A stretch of 64,000 bases of DNA. Source: Eutreptiella sp. 'Long Island Sound 2002' (taxonomy: Eukaryota; Euglenozoa; Euglenophyceae; Eutreptiales; Eutreptiaceae). A program made the translations under genes and the position numbers. Under the pieces are notes generated by a model that ran no database searches, was not told the DNA's origin, and saw only the letters and a list, made by a program, of their open reading frames with translations. The stretch covers positions 11,179,739-11,243,738 of the forward strand of contig OZ038402.1 of assembly GCA_964036045.1 (NCBI GenBank), read 5' to 3'. Shown here one piece after another: positions 1-11,169 of this stretch; within the stretch, counting starts at the first letter, position 1; each line of letters begins with the position of its first letter.

Positions 1-129
1 AGGTTGCATGAGTGGACTAAAGTTGAGTTTAAGGCCATTTCTAGGAAGCATGGTTTGAGTGTGAGCGGGGGGAAGGGTGAGCTTATGGAGTGTGTCAGGG
101 TGCACTTCCAGAGGTTGTACCAGCTGTAG
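1..129 (+). CDS. C-terminal end of a SAP-like domain protein (partial)
   Basis: The frame is open from the first base and ends at TAG, giving 42 residues with no start in the window. The residues WTKVEFKAISRKHGLSVSGG then KGELMECVRVHF match the SAP pattern of two short helices: a hydrophobic/basic helix, a GL turn, an SG-K loop and an EL helix. SAP domains bind DNA or RNA in chromatin and RNA-processing proteins, and also occur in some transposon proteins. Codon use here is not GC3-biased, unlike the exon-like blocks downstream, so this may belong to a mobile element or another gene. The protein family upstream is unknown. The assignment rests on one short motif. Confidence 0.5.
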   Translation, partial: RLHEWTKVEFKAISRKHGLSVSGGKGELMECVRVHFQRLYQL

Positions 130-440
130 GGAGTTTGTTATCAGCTGTGCCACCGGCGATGGAACATTCGGGTGGTGGAACGCTGCATCACTAGATTTGA
201 TCGAAAAAAGTATTGCTCTTGTTCATGTTGAATTGTGCAGGGTGTGAGGTACAGTTCTGATCCTATCATGCAACACATGTGGGGCTAGGATCATATGGCT
301 GTGTGCTTATACAAATTTGGGGCTAGGGACTCATGGTTGAACAATTGGGAACACCGGGGTGAAGACATGTACTGTCCGCGGGCTCTTTTGAATATACCAG
401 GTTCTGGAACAACTTTTTTTTTCCGTTAAGGACACCCCTG
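130..440. other. Unassigned stretch after the SAP-like ORF
   Basis: This is moderately AT-rich sequence, probably 3' UTR or flank of the SAP-like gene. It includes a run of T at about 413-422. No ORF, RNA gene or repeat is recognisable. Confidence 0.4.
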
Positions 441-1990
441 CCTGTCATGCACTGCCACACTACTTGGGGGCAGTGGGTAGTGCAACTCCTACAATACACT
501 GCCTCACTGCCTGGGGGCACTGCATCTCCTGTAATGCACTGCCACATCGCCTAGGGGCGGCGGGCAGTGGAATGCCTGCAATGCGCAGGCCCACCAGTTG
601 GGGGGACGGGGAGTCGTGTCCAGGAGGCGGTCGCTGCCTTAAGAGCGGACCTCCTGCAATGCACTGCCTCACTGCCTGGGGGCAGTGGGTAGTGCACCTC
701 CTGCAATGTAGTGCCTCACTGCGGGGGGCAGTGGGCAGTGGAACTCTTGCCTCACTGCTTGGTGGCAATGGGCAGGGGAGCTCCTGCAATGTGCGGGCCG
801 ACTAGCTGGGGGGATGGGGAGTCCTGCCCAGGAGGCAGTTGCTGCCTAAAGAGCGGAACTCCTGCAATGCACCGCCACACTGCTTGGGGGCAGTGGGCGG
901 TGCTACTCATGTTATGCACTGCCTCACTGCCTGGGGGCAGTGGGCAGTGGAACTCCTGCAATACACTGTCACGCCGCGTGGGGGCAATGGTCAGTGGAAC
1001 TCTTGCAACGCACTGCCTCACTGCCTGGGAGCAGTGGGCAGTGCAACTCGTGTAACGCACTGCCATACCGCCTGGGGACAGTGGGCGCTGGAACTCTTGC
1101 AACGCAGTGCCACACTGCTTAGGGGCGGTGGGCAGTTGAACTCCTGCAATGCGCAGGCCCACTAGCTAGGGGGACGGGGAGTCCTGCCCAGGAGGCGGTC
1201 GCTGCCTAAAGAGCGGAACTCCTGCAATGCACCACCACATGCCTGTGCGCAGCTGGAAGTGGAACTCATGTCATGCACTGCCTCACTGCCTTGGGGCAGT
1301 GGGCAGTGCAATTCCTGCAATACAACTCCTGCAATGCACTACCACACTGCCTAGGGGCAGTGGGCAGCGCTACTCTTGCAATGCACTGCCACACCGCCTG
1401 GGGACGGTGGGCGGTGCAACTCCTGCAATACACTGCCTCACTGCCTGGGGGCAGTGGGCAGTGGAACTCCTGCAAATCTTGGGCCCACCAACTGGGGGGA
1501 CGGGGAGTCCTACCCAAGAGGCGGTCGCTGCCGAAAGAGCGGACGTCCTGCCATGCACTGCCACACTGCCTGGGTGCAGCACGTAGTGGAACTCATGTCA
1601 TGCATTGCCTCACCGCCTGGGGGTAGTGGGCAATGGAACTCCTGCAATACACTGCCTCACTGCCTCGGGCAAGTGGGCAGTGGAACTCCTGCAACGCACT
1701 GCCTCACTGCATGGGGGCAGTGGGCAGTGGAACTCCTGCATATGCACTGCCTCACCGCTTGGGGGCAGTGGGCGGTGAACTCCTGCAATGCGCGGGCCCA
1801 CCAGCTGGGGGGATAGGGAGTCCTGCCCAGGAGGCCTTAGGAGCGCAACTCGTGCAATGCACCGCCACACTGCCTGGGGTAGTGGGCAGTGCAATCCCTA
1901 CCATGCACTGCCTCACTGCCTAGGGGCACTAGGCAGTGCAACTCCTGCAATGCACTGCCACACCGCTTGTGGGCATTGGGCAGTAGAAAT
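441..1990 (+). repeat. 47-bp minisatellite, forward arm
   Basis: The array consists of diverged copies of a 47-bp unit of the type GCACTGCCTCACTGCCTGGG followed by GGCAGTGGGCAGTGGAACTCCTGCAAT. Each unit contains the 18-nt inverted repeat CACTGCC-TGGG-GGCAGTG. About every 250-350 bp it is broken by a block of 60-90 bp containing CCCACCAGCTGGGGGGACGG and CAGGAGGCGGTCGCTGCC, giving a higher-order structure. Short reading frames of about 60-150 codons exist in all frames on both strands and are repeat artefacts. Confidence 0.9.
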
Positions 1991-2880
1991 CCTACAGGCG
2001 CTCCATAGGCACTGACCGCCGCCGGGGCAGGACTCCCCGTCCCCCCGGCTGGTGGGCCTGCGCTGATGGGGGCCGCCGTCCCCCACAGGCGCTCCATTGG
2101 CAGCGACCGCCGCCTGGGCAGGACTCCCCGTCCCCCCAGCTGGTGGGCCCGGGCATTGTGGGGGACGGGGGCCCCCATCAGCGCAGGCCCACCAGCCGGG
2201 GGGACGGGGAGTCGTGCCCCGGCGGGGGTCGCTACCTATGGAGCGCCTGTGGGGGACAGCGGCCCCCATCGGTGCGGGCCCACCATCTGGGGGGACGGGA
2301 AGTCCTGCCCAGGCGGCGGCCGGTGCCTATTGAAGGGTCTACGGGGCACGGCAATTTCCAACGCCCCGGGCCCACCAGCTCAGGGGACGGGGAGTCCTGC
2401 TCAGGTGGCGGTCGGTGCTCATGGAGGGCCTGTGGGGGACAGCGGCTCCCAACGGCCTGGGCCCACCAGCCGCGGGCACGGGGAGTCCTGCCCAGGCGGC
2501 GGCCGGTACCTATGGAGGGCCTCCGGAGGGCGGCAGTTTCCAACTGCCCGGGCCCACCAGCCGGGGGGAGGGGAGCCCTGCCAAGGTGGCGGCCGGTACC
2601 TATGGAGGGCCTACGGGGGACGGCAGCTCCCAACGGCCCGGGCCCACCAGCTGGGGGGACGGGGAGTCCTGTCCAGGCGGCGGCCGGTACCTATGGAGGG
2701 CCTGCGGGGGACGGCAGCTCCCAACGGCCCGGGCCCACCAGCTGGGGGGACGGGGAGTCCTGTCCAGGCGGCGGCCGGTACCTATGGAGGGCCTGCGGGG
2801 GACGGCAGCTCCCAACGGCTTGGGCCCACCAGCTGGGGGGACGGGGAGTCCTGCCAAGGCAGCGGTCCACTGCCCACTGC
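1991..2880. repeat. 91-bp GC-rich tandem repeat at the centre of an inverted array
   Basis: From about 2160 onward the unit recurs every 91 bp (GGCCCACCAG at 2641, 2732 and 2823). It carries CCAGCTGG, GGGGACGGGGAGTCCTG, GGCGGCCGGTACCTATGG and GGGGGACGGCAGCTCCCAAC. Upstream of about 2155 the same unit is in the opposite orientation, so an inversion point lies near 2155-2165, next to CCCGGGCATTGTGGGGGACG. The unit is related to the 60-90 bp interruption blocks of the flanking 47-bp arrays. Confidence 0.85.
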
Positions 2881-5155
2881 CCCAGGCAGTGGGGCAGTGC
2901 AATGCAGGGTTTGCACTGCCCACTGCCCACTGTCCCCAGGCGGTGTGGCAGTGCATAGCAGCAGTTCCATTGCCCACTGCCCCTGAGCAGTGTGGCGGTG
3001 CATTGCAGGAGTTCCACTACCCACTGCCTCCAGGCAGTGGGGCACTGCATTGCACGAGTTGCACTGCCCACTACCCCAAGGCAGTGTGGTAATGCATTGC
3101 ATGAGCACCGCTATTCAGGCAGCAACCGCCTTCTGGGCAGGACTCCCCGTCCCTCCAGCTGCTGGGCCCGCGCATTGCAGGACTTCCAATTGCAGGAGTT
3201 CCACTGCCCACTGCCCCCCGCAGTGAGGCAGTTCATGGCAGGGATTGCACTGCCCACTGCCCCCGGGCAGTGAGGCACTACATTGCAAGAGTTCCGCTCT
3301 TTAGGCAGCGACCGGCTCCTGGGCAGGACTCCCCGTCCCCCCAGCTGGTGGGCCCGCGCATTGCAGGATTTCCACTGCCCACTGCCCCCAGACAGCGTGG
3401 CAGTGCACTGCAGGAATTGCAGTGCCCACTGCCCCAAGGCAGTGTGGCGGTGCGTTGCAGTAGTTCCACTGCCCCCAGGCAGTGTGGCAGTGCACTGCTG
3501 GAATTGCACTGCCCACTGCTCCCAGTCAGTGAGGCGGTGCGTTGCAGGAGTTGCACTGCCCACTGCCCCCAGATAGTGTAGCGGTGCAAAGCAGGAGCTC
3601 CACTGCCCACTGCCCACAGGCAGTGAGGCAATGCATTGCAGGAGTTCCACTGCCCACTGCCCCCAGGCAGTGAGGCAGTGCGTTGCAGGAGTTCCACTGC
3701 CCCCAGGCAGTGTGGCATTGCACTGCTGGAATTGCACTGCCCACTGCCCCCAGGCAGTGAGGCAGTGCATATGCAGGAGTTGCACTGCCCACTGCCCCCA
3801 AGTAGTGAGGCAGTGTATTGCAGGAGTTCCACTGCCCACTTGCCCGAGGCAGTGAGGCAGTGTATTGCAGGAGTTGCACTGCCCACTGCCCCCAGGCAGT
3901 GAGGCAGTGCATTGCAGGAGTTCCACTGCCCATTGCCCCCAGGCAGTGAGGCAGTTCATTGCAGGGGTCGCACTGCCCACTACCCCACTACCAGGCAGCG
4001 AGGCAGTGCATGGTAGGAGTTCCGCTCTTCAGGCAGCGACCGCCTCCTTGGCAGGACTCCCCGTCCCCCCAGCTGGTGGGCCCGCGCATTGTAGGATTTC
4101 TACTGCCCACTGCCCCCAGGTAGTGTGGCAGTGCACTGCAGGAATTGCACTGCCCACTGCTCCCAGTCAGTGAGGCAGTGCGTTGCAGGGGTTGCACTCC
4201 CCACTGCCCCCGGCAGTGAGGCAGTGCGTTGCAGGGGTTCCACAGCCCACTGCCCACAGGCAGTGAGGCAATGCATTGCACGAGTTGCACTGCCCACTGC
4301 CCCCAGGCAGTGAGGCAGTGCGTTGCAGGAGTTCCGCTGTCCCCAGGCAGTGAGGCAGTGCACTGCTGGAATTGCAGTGCACTGCTGGAATTGCACTGCC
4401 CACTGCCCCCAGTCAGTGAGGCAGTGCGTTGCAGGAGTTGCACTGCCCACTGCCCCCAGACAGTGTGGCGGTGCAAAGCAGGAGCTCCACTGCCCACTGC
4501 CCAGAGGCAGTGAGGCAATGCATTGCAGGAGCTGCGCTGCCCATTGCCCCTGAGCAGTGAGGTATTGCATATGCAGGAGTTCCACTGCCCACTTGCCCGA
4601 GGCAGTGAGGCAGTGTATTGCAGGAGTTCCACTGCCCATTGCCCCCAGGCAGTGAGGCAGTTCATTGCAGGGGTCGCACTGCCCACTGCCCCCAGGCAGT
4701 GAGGCAGTGCATGGTAGGAGTTCCGCTCTTCAGGCAGCGACCGCCTCATGGGCAGGACTCCCCGTTCCCCCAGCTGGTGGGCCCGCGCATTGTAGGATTT
4801 CTACTGCCCACTGCCCCCTGGCAGTGTGGCAGTGCACTGCAGGAATTGCACTGCCCACTGCTCCCAGTCAGTGAGGCAGTGCGTTGCAGGGGTCGCACTG
4901 CCCACTGCCCCCAGACAGTGTGGCGGTGCAAAGCAGGAGCTCCACTGCCCACTGCCCAGAGGCAGTGAGGCAATGCATTGCAGGAGCTGCGCTGCCCATT
5001 GCCCCCAGGCAGTGAGGTATTGCATATGCAGGAGTTCCACTGCCCACTGCCCCCAAGCAGTGAGGCAGTGCATATGCAGGAGTTGCACTGCCCACTGCCC
5101 GCAAGCAGTGAGGTAGTGCATTGCAGGAGTTGCACCGCCCACTGCCCACTGCCCA
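2881..5155 (-). repeat. 47-bp minisatellite, inverted arm
   Basis: These are the same units as at 441-1990 read on the other strand, with the motif TTGCAGGAGTTCCACTGCCC next to CAGGCAGTGAGGCAGTGCA. Interruption blocks with CAGCGACCGCCTCCTGGGCA are also inverted (about 3110-3180, 3300-3365, 4020-4095, 4730-4800). With the forward arm this forms a kilobase-scale inverted repeat. Reading frames of up to 289 codons here are artefacts of stop-poor units. Confidence 0.9.
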
Positions 5156-5458
5156 CAAGTGCAGTGCGGCGAGGCACACACAGTGCAGTGCGGAGCACAG
5201 CACCAAGAAGTGCAGCACCGCACACCAAGTACTGATGGCGCAGCACAGCACACATGGTGCAGTGAGCCCCTCAGACCCTGTGTGACCGTGCACAGGCGTC
5301 GGCAGAACAGTACCGGCCAAGTGCGACAGAGCACAGGTACAGGTCCCGGCTATACAACAACTCACTAGCACACAGCGCGCACTAAGACACACAGCCCCCT
5401 GTTACCTATACCCATGGGTAGACATCCCAGCCATTGCCTTCTGGTAACAGCGCCTTCG
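5156..5458. other. Degenerate GC/AC-rich flank, nothing identified
   Basis: The sequence contains scattered GCAGTGCGG and CAGCACC motifs that look like decayed satellite edge. No coding signal is seen. Confidence 0.4.
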
Positions 5459-5531
5459 GCACACCACACCACACCGCACCGCACCGCACCGCACCACACT
5501 ACACCACACCACACCACACCACACCACACCA
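5459..5531 (-). repeat. (GGTGT/GGTGC)n pentamer microsatellite
   Basis: The plus strand reads CACCACACCACACCGCACCG and so on. On the minus strand this is GGTGT and GGTGC pentamers, the repeat that also flanks the 9.5-kb retrotransposon at 41.1 and 50.7 kb. CpG-containing (GGTGC) units form a block inside TpG-containing (GGTGT) units. Confidence 0.85.
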
Positions 5532-7021
5532 GGCCACTGGATAAGGCATAATGCACCGCAACGCTCTGATGTGCTGTGCTGTGGTGTGCGGTGCTTTGCA
5601 GTGCTGAAACCTCCTTTGCACCCGCTTAGATCCCAAGCTGGACCCTCGGAAGGCGCAAGCGCTGGATTCACGGAACGGGAAGAAGCCGGCCCCAAGGCGC
5701 CCAAAGCACGTTCGGAGCAACGATTCCCCTGCGGTGTGCCATGGGCCTCTGGGCTTGCCTGTTCTCGTGAGCTACTTCTTGCCAGCTACCGTGTAAACTT
5801 CAAGAAAGTTAAATTAATTGATAAGTTCATGTTTGTTCAGGGCAGGGTGTGCGTACAGAGGCACGTCAATGCAAGGCAAAACAGCAAATGAGAACTGTTT
5901 CATACCCAACCACTGAAAAGGCACGCATACTGATACAAATTCAAAATAATCCCAACAAGACCACATTATTGTGTGCGTGACGGTGTGACTCGTTTCATGG
6001 TCGCCACAAGTGTTGTTGGTGCCCTGTTTTCTTTGGTCGCATCGGGGGCTTCACAAAACTGCGAAGCCCGCAAATTCTTAGGTTTTCATCTGATTTTTTT
6101 CCCCACGGCATTGGTCGCCACCCTTCTCATCATCTTCATTGTCCCAGTGTGCCAGTGATGCCATCAGTGTCTATTGTACAACATTTAAGTACAACGCCCC
6201 TCAAGGGGGGGTTCAGGTGCACGTCTGAGCTTGAAGAATTCCCACAAGGCGGGGAGAAGAATGGTTGTGGTAGTTGTGACATGTGTGAGTGTACCCCCCC
6301 CCCCCCCTGCACAAGCACTGCCTTGTCTAAGCACATGAGCCCGTGTTACCGTCGTTTTGCTGACTTTCAGCGTGCTTGCGCAAGGGGGGGGGGGGTAGGC
6401 TTTCATCCGATTGCTCCCTTTTACTTTCCCTTTCCTTTTTTGCCATGCAGACAAAAGGCCGGTTTGAAAGGCGAGTGCAACGTACGTGTACTGGAGTAGA
6501 GAGCAGGGCAACAAGGTGGGCAAGGTGGCCACGTGCGAGGGAAATACAACCAGGCACCCAAGGGTATGACTGGAACGCAGCAAGGCAAGCACACACGAAC
6601 GGGAACCACCCACAAAGTCAATATTACCGGGGCACACTCAAAGGCACATTCAAACGCGATACACGCACCCAGAACACGCCAAGACAACTGGACATACATA
6701 GTGGACACGACCCGGGCACACAGAGGCAAACGCCTATGAAATCAACACGTCTGCAACACACTGAGGCAAGCACAGGCGCAGTGAACACCCCCGGGACGCA
6801 CACCGCCTTTGTGTGCCCGCCGTTGTTTGTGCCGTCCTAATTACTTTGTGACCCGCACACGCACACGCACACACTTGCGCTTTGTTGCCCCCCCCCCCCC
6901 TTTCCGTCTCCTGCCACACCCCAAACACCCCCCCCCCAAACTGTACCCCCCCGCAAACCCAAAGACACCCCCCGTCCTCCCCACAAACCCGCCCACCCCT
7001 CATGCCATCCCCCCGTCACAG
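5532..7021. other. Unassigned region, possible intron
   Basis: This is mixed-composition DNA with homopolymer C or G runs (about 6295-6307, 6385-6394, 6889-6900) and no convincing ORF. It contains AT-richer stretches around 5800-6200. It ends in a C-rich tract leading to the AG at 7020-7021, the likely acceptor of the next exon. Short frames, including one with hydrophobic stretches at 5973-6158, lack codon bias and a good start. Confidence 0.35.
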
Positions 7022-7215
7022 ACCACCCCCAAGGCCACCGCCAAGGAGCAGGTGCACGTGGAGGACGTGCAGAAGTTGGCGGCATCGGCCGCCGCCGCCG
7101 CGGCGTTGGCCGCCGCCGCCATCGCGGCCGCGCAGGAGACCATCCTCGAGGCGCTGGGCAACATCGACGCGCTGCACTCCCTGACCCCACGGCCCTCCGA
7201 CGCCGGGCTCATCAG
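7022..7215 (+). CDS. Alanine-rich internal exon (candidate exon 1 of a long gene)
   Basis: The block has 64 codons plus 2 nt, with an AG acceptor after a long C-rich tract (CCCCCGTCACAG) and a GTCTGC donor. Nearly every third position is G or C, the strongest coding bias in the window. The product includes KEQVHVEDVQKLAASAAAAA and later ETILEALGNIDALHSLTPRP, predicting alanine-rich helices. It ends in phase 2, matching the phase of the next candidate exon at 34083, which begins with one nucleotide. I do not recognise the family. The intron after it would hold the 26-bp and 23-bp minisatellites. It could instead be a terminal exon running on into the repeat. Confidence 0.6.
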
Positions 7216-8063
7216 GTCTGCAGCGCGCTGAGGAGGGGGGGGGGGGGGGCTGAGGTGCTGAGGAGGGGGGGGAGGGGGGCTGAGGTGCTCAATTGGGGAG
7301 GGGGGGGGAGGGGGGCTGAGGTGCTCAATTGGGGAGGGGGGTGGGGGGGGGGGGGGGGGGCTGAGGTGCTCAATTGGGGGGGGGGGGGGGCTGAGGTGCT
7401 CAATTGGGGAGGGGGGCTGAGGTGCTCAATTGGGGAGGGGGGCCGAGGTGCTCAATTGGGGAGGGGAGGGGGGCTGAGGTGCTCAATTGGGGAGGGGGGG
7501 GCTGAGGTGCTCAATTGGGGGGGGGTGGGGGGGGGGGGCTGAGGTGCTCAATTGGGGGGGGGGGCTGAGGTGCTCAATTGGGGAGGGGGGCTGAGGTGCT
7601 CAATTGGGGAGGGGGGCTGAGGTGCTCAATTGGGGGGGGGGGGGGGGCTGAGGTGCTCAATTGGGGAGGGGGGCTGAGGTGCTCAATTGGGGAGGGGGGC
7701 TGAGGTGCTCAATTGGGGAGGGGGGGGCTGAGGTGCTCAATTGGGGAGGGGGGCTGAGGTGCTCAATTGGGGAGGGGGGCTGAGGTGCTCAATTGGGGGG
7801 GGGGGGCTGAGGTGCTCAATTGGGGAGGGGGGTTGAGGTGCTCAATTGGGGAGGGGGGCTGAGGTGCTCAATTGGGGGGGGGGGGGGGCTGAGGTGCTCA
7901 AATGGGGGGGGGGGGGGGGGGGGGGGGGCTGAGGTGCTCAATTGGGGGGGGGGGGGGCTGAGGTGCTCAATTGGGGAGGGGGGTTGAGGTGCTCAATTGG
8001 GGAGGGGGGCTGAGGTGCTCAATTGGGGGGGGGGGGGGGGGGGGGGGGCTGAGGTGCTCAAAT

Positions 8064-8096
<33 letters not shown>

Positions 8097-9202
8097 CTGA
8101 GGTCCTCAATTGGGGAGGGGGGGATGGCTGAGGTGCTCAATTGGGGGGGGGGGGGGCTGAGGTGCTCAATTGGGGAGGGGGGCTGAGGTGCTCAATTGGG
8201 GAGGGGGCGGCTGAGGTGCTCAATTGGGGAGGGGGGCTGAGGTGCTCAATTGGGGAGGGGGGCTGAGGTGCTCAATTGGGGAGGGGGGCTGAGGTGCTCA
8301 ATTGGGGGGGGGGGGGGGGCTGAGGTGCTCAATTGGGGAGGGGGGCTGAGGTGCTCAATTGGGGAGGGGGGGGCTGAGGTGCTCAATTGGGGAGGGGAGG
8401 GGGGCTGAGGTGCTCAATTGGGGAGGGGGGGGCTGAGGTGCTCAATTGGGGAGGGGGGCTGAGGTGCTCAATTGGGGAGGGGGGCTGAGGTGCTCAATTG
8501 GGGGGGGGGCTGAGGTGCTCAATTGGGGAGGGGGGCTGAGGTGCTCAATTGGGGAGGGGGGGCTGAGGTGCTCAATTCGGGAGGGGGGCTGAGGTGCTCA
8601 ATTGGGGAGGGGAGGCGAACGGAGGGGCTGAGGTGCTCAATTGGGGAGGGGGGCTGAGGTGCTCAATTGGGGAGGGGGGCTGAGGTGCTCAACTGGGGAG
8701 GGGGGCTGAGGTGCTCAATTGGGGAGGGGAGGGGGGCTGAGGTGCTCAATTGGGGAGGGGGGCTGAGGTGCTCAATTGGGGAGGGGGGGGGGGCTGAGGT
8801 GCTCAATTGGGGGGGGGGGGGGTTGGGGGGGGGGGCTGAGGTGCTCAATTGGGGAGGGGGGGATGGCTGAGGTGCTCAATTGGGGGGGGGGGGGGGGGCT
8901 GAGGTGCTCAATTGGGGAGGGGGGCTGAGGTGCTCAATTGCGGAGGGGAGGGGGGCTGAGGTGCTCAATTGGGGAGGGGAGGGGGGGCTGAGGTGCTCAA
9001 TTGGGGAGGGGAGGGGGGGCTGAGGTGCTCAATTGGGGAGGGGTGCTGAGGTGCTCAATTGGGGAGGGGGGCTGAGGTGCTCAATTGGGGAGGGGGAAGG
9101 GGGCTGAGGTGTTCAATTGGGGGGGGGGGGCTGAGGTGCTCAATTGGGGAGGGGGAGGGGGGGCTGAGGTGCTCAATTGGGGGGGGGGGCTGAGGTGCTC
9201 AA

Positions 9203-9234
<32 letters not shown>

Positions 9235-10969
9235 TGAGGTGCTCAATTGGGGAGGGGGGGGGGGGCTGAGGTGCTCAATTGAGGAGGGGGGGGGGGGCTG
9301 AGGTGCTCAATTGGGGAGGGGGGGCTGAGGTGCTCAATTGGGGAGGGGGGCTGAGGTGCTCAATTGGGGAGGGGGGGTGAGGTGCTCAATTGGGGAGGGG
9401 GGCTGAGGTGCTCAATTGGGGGGGAGGGGGCTGAGGTGCTCAATTGGGGAGGGGGGGGCTGAGGTGCTCAATTGGGGAGGGGAGGGGGGCTGAGGTGCTC
9501 AATTGGGGAGGGGGAGGGGGGCTGAGGTGCTCAATTGGGGAGGGGGGGGGGCTGAGGTGCTCAATTGGGGACGGGGAGGGGGGCTGAGGTGCTCAATTGG
9601 GGAGGGGGGGGGGGGCTGAGGTGCTCAATTGGGGAGGGGGGCTGAGGTGCTCAATTGGGGGGGGGGGGCTGAGGTGCTCAATTGGGGAGGGGGGCTGAGG
9701 TGCTCAATTGGGGAGGGGGGCTGAGGTGCTCCATTGGGGAGGGGGGCTGAGGTGCTCTATTGGGGAGGGGGGCTGAGGTGCTCAATTGGGGGGGGGGGGC
9801 TGAGGTGCTCAATTGGGGAGGGGGGGGCTGAGGTGCTCAATTGGGGAGGGGGAGGGGGGCTGAGGTGCTCAATTGGGGAGGGGGAGAGGGGCTGAGGTGC
9901 TCAATTGGGGAGGGGGGGGGGCTGAGGTTCTCCATTGGGGAGGGGGCTGAGGTGCTCAATTGGGGAGGGGGAGGGGGGCTTAGGTGCTCAATTGGGGAGG
10001 GGGGGCTGAGGTGCTCAATTGGGGAGGGGGGCTGAGGTGCTCAATTTGGGGGCGGGGCTGAGGTGCTCAATTGGGGAGGGGGGTTGAGGTGCTCAATTGG
10101 GGAGGGGGAGGGGGGCTGAGGTGCTCAATATGGGAGGGGGGCTGAGGTGCTCAATTGGGGAGGGGGAGGGGGGCTTAGGTGCTCAATTGGGGAGGGGGGG
10201 CTGAGGTGCTCAATTGGGGAGGGGGGCTGAGGTGCTCAATTTGGGGGCGGGGCTGAGGTGCTCAATTGGGGAGGGGGGTTGAGGTGCTCAATTGGGGAGG
10301 GGGAGGGGGGCTGAGGTGCTCAATTGGGGAGGGGGGCTGAGGTGCTCAATTGGGGAGGGGGGGGGGGCTGAGGTGCTCAATTTGGGAGGGGGGGCTGAGG
10401 TTCTCCATTGGGGAGGGGGGCTGAGGTGCTCAATTGGGGAGGGGGAGGGGGGCTTAGGTGCTCAATTGGGGAGGGGGGGCTGAGGTGCTCAATTGGGGAG
10501 GGGGGCTGAGGTGCTCAATTTGGGGGCGGGGCTGAGGTGCTCAATTGGGGAGGGGGGTTGAGGTGCTCAATTGGGGAGGGGGAGGGGGGCTGAGGTGCTC
10601 AATTGGGGAGGGGGGCTGAGGTGCTCAATTGGGGAGGGGGGGGGGGGCTGAGGTGCTCAATTTGGGAGGGGGGGCTGAGGTGCTCAATTGGGGAGGGGGG
10701 CTGAGGTGCTCAATTGGGGAGGGGGAGGGGGGCTGAGGTGCTCAATTGGGGAGGGGGGCTGAGGTGCTCAATTGGGGAGGGGCAGGGGGGCTGAGGTGCT
10801 CAATTGGGGAGGGGGGCTGAGGTGCTCAATTGGGGGGGGGGGCTGAGGTGCTCAATTGGGGAGGGGGGCTGAGGTGCTCAATTGGGGAGGGGAGGGGGGC
10901 TCAGGTGCTCAATTGGGGAGGGGAGGGGGGGCTGAGGTGCTCAATTGGGGAGGGGAGGGGGGGGCTGAG

Positions 10970-11169
10970 NNNNNNNNNNNNNNNNNNNNNNNNNNNNNNN
11001 NNNNNNNNNNNNNNNNNNNNNNNNNNNNNNNNNNNNNNNNNNNNNNNNNNNNNNNNNNNNNNNNNNNNNNNNNNNNNNNNNNNNNNNNNNNNNNNNNNNN
11101 NNNNNNNNNNNNNNNNNNNNNNNNNNNNNNNNNNNNNNNNNNNNNNNNNNNNNNNNNNNNNNNNNNNNN
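10970..11169. other. Assembly gap of 200 N
   Basis: Exactly 200 N lie inside the minisatellite. The round size suggests an arbitrary gap length, so the true array length is unknown. Confidence 0.98.

Noticed and set aside
441-5155. CRISPR-like array of regular repeats
   Set aside because: There are no unique spacers of constant length. Units are contiguous, diverged tandem copies and the context is eukaryotic.
5973-6158. 61-codon frame with two hydrophobic stretches
   Set aside because: Starts at GTG in a eukaryotic context, has no codon bias, and its two halves share a short repeat (GGTCGCCAC). Too weak for a membrane protein.
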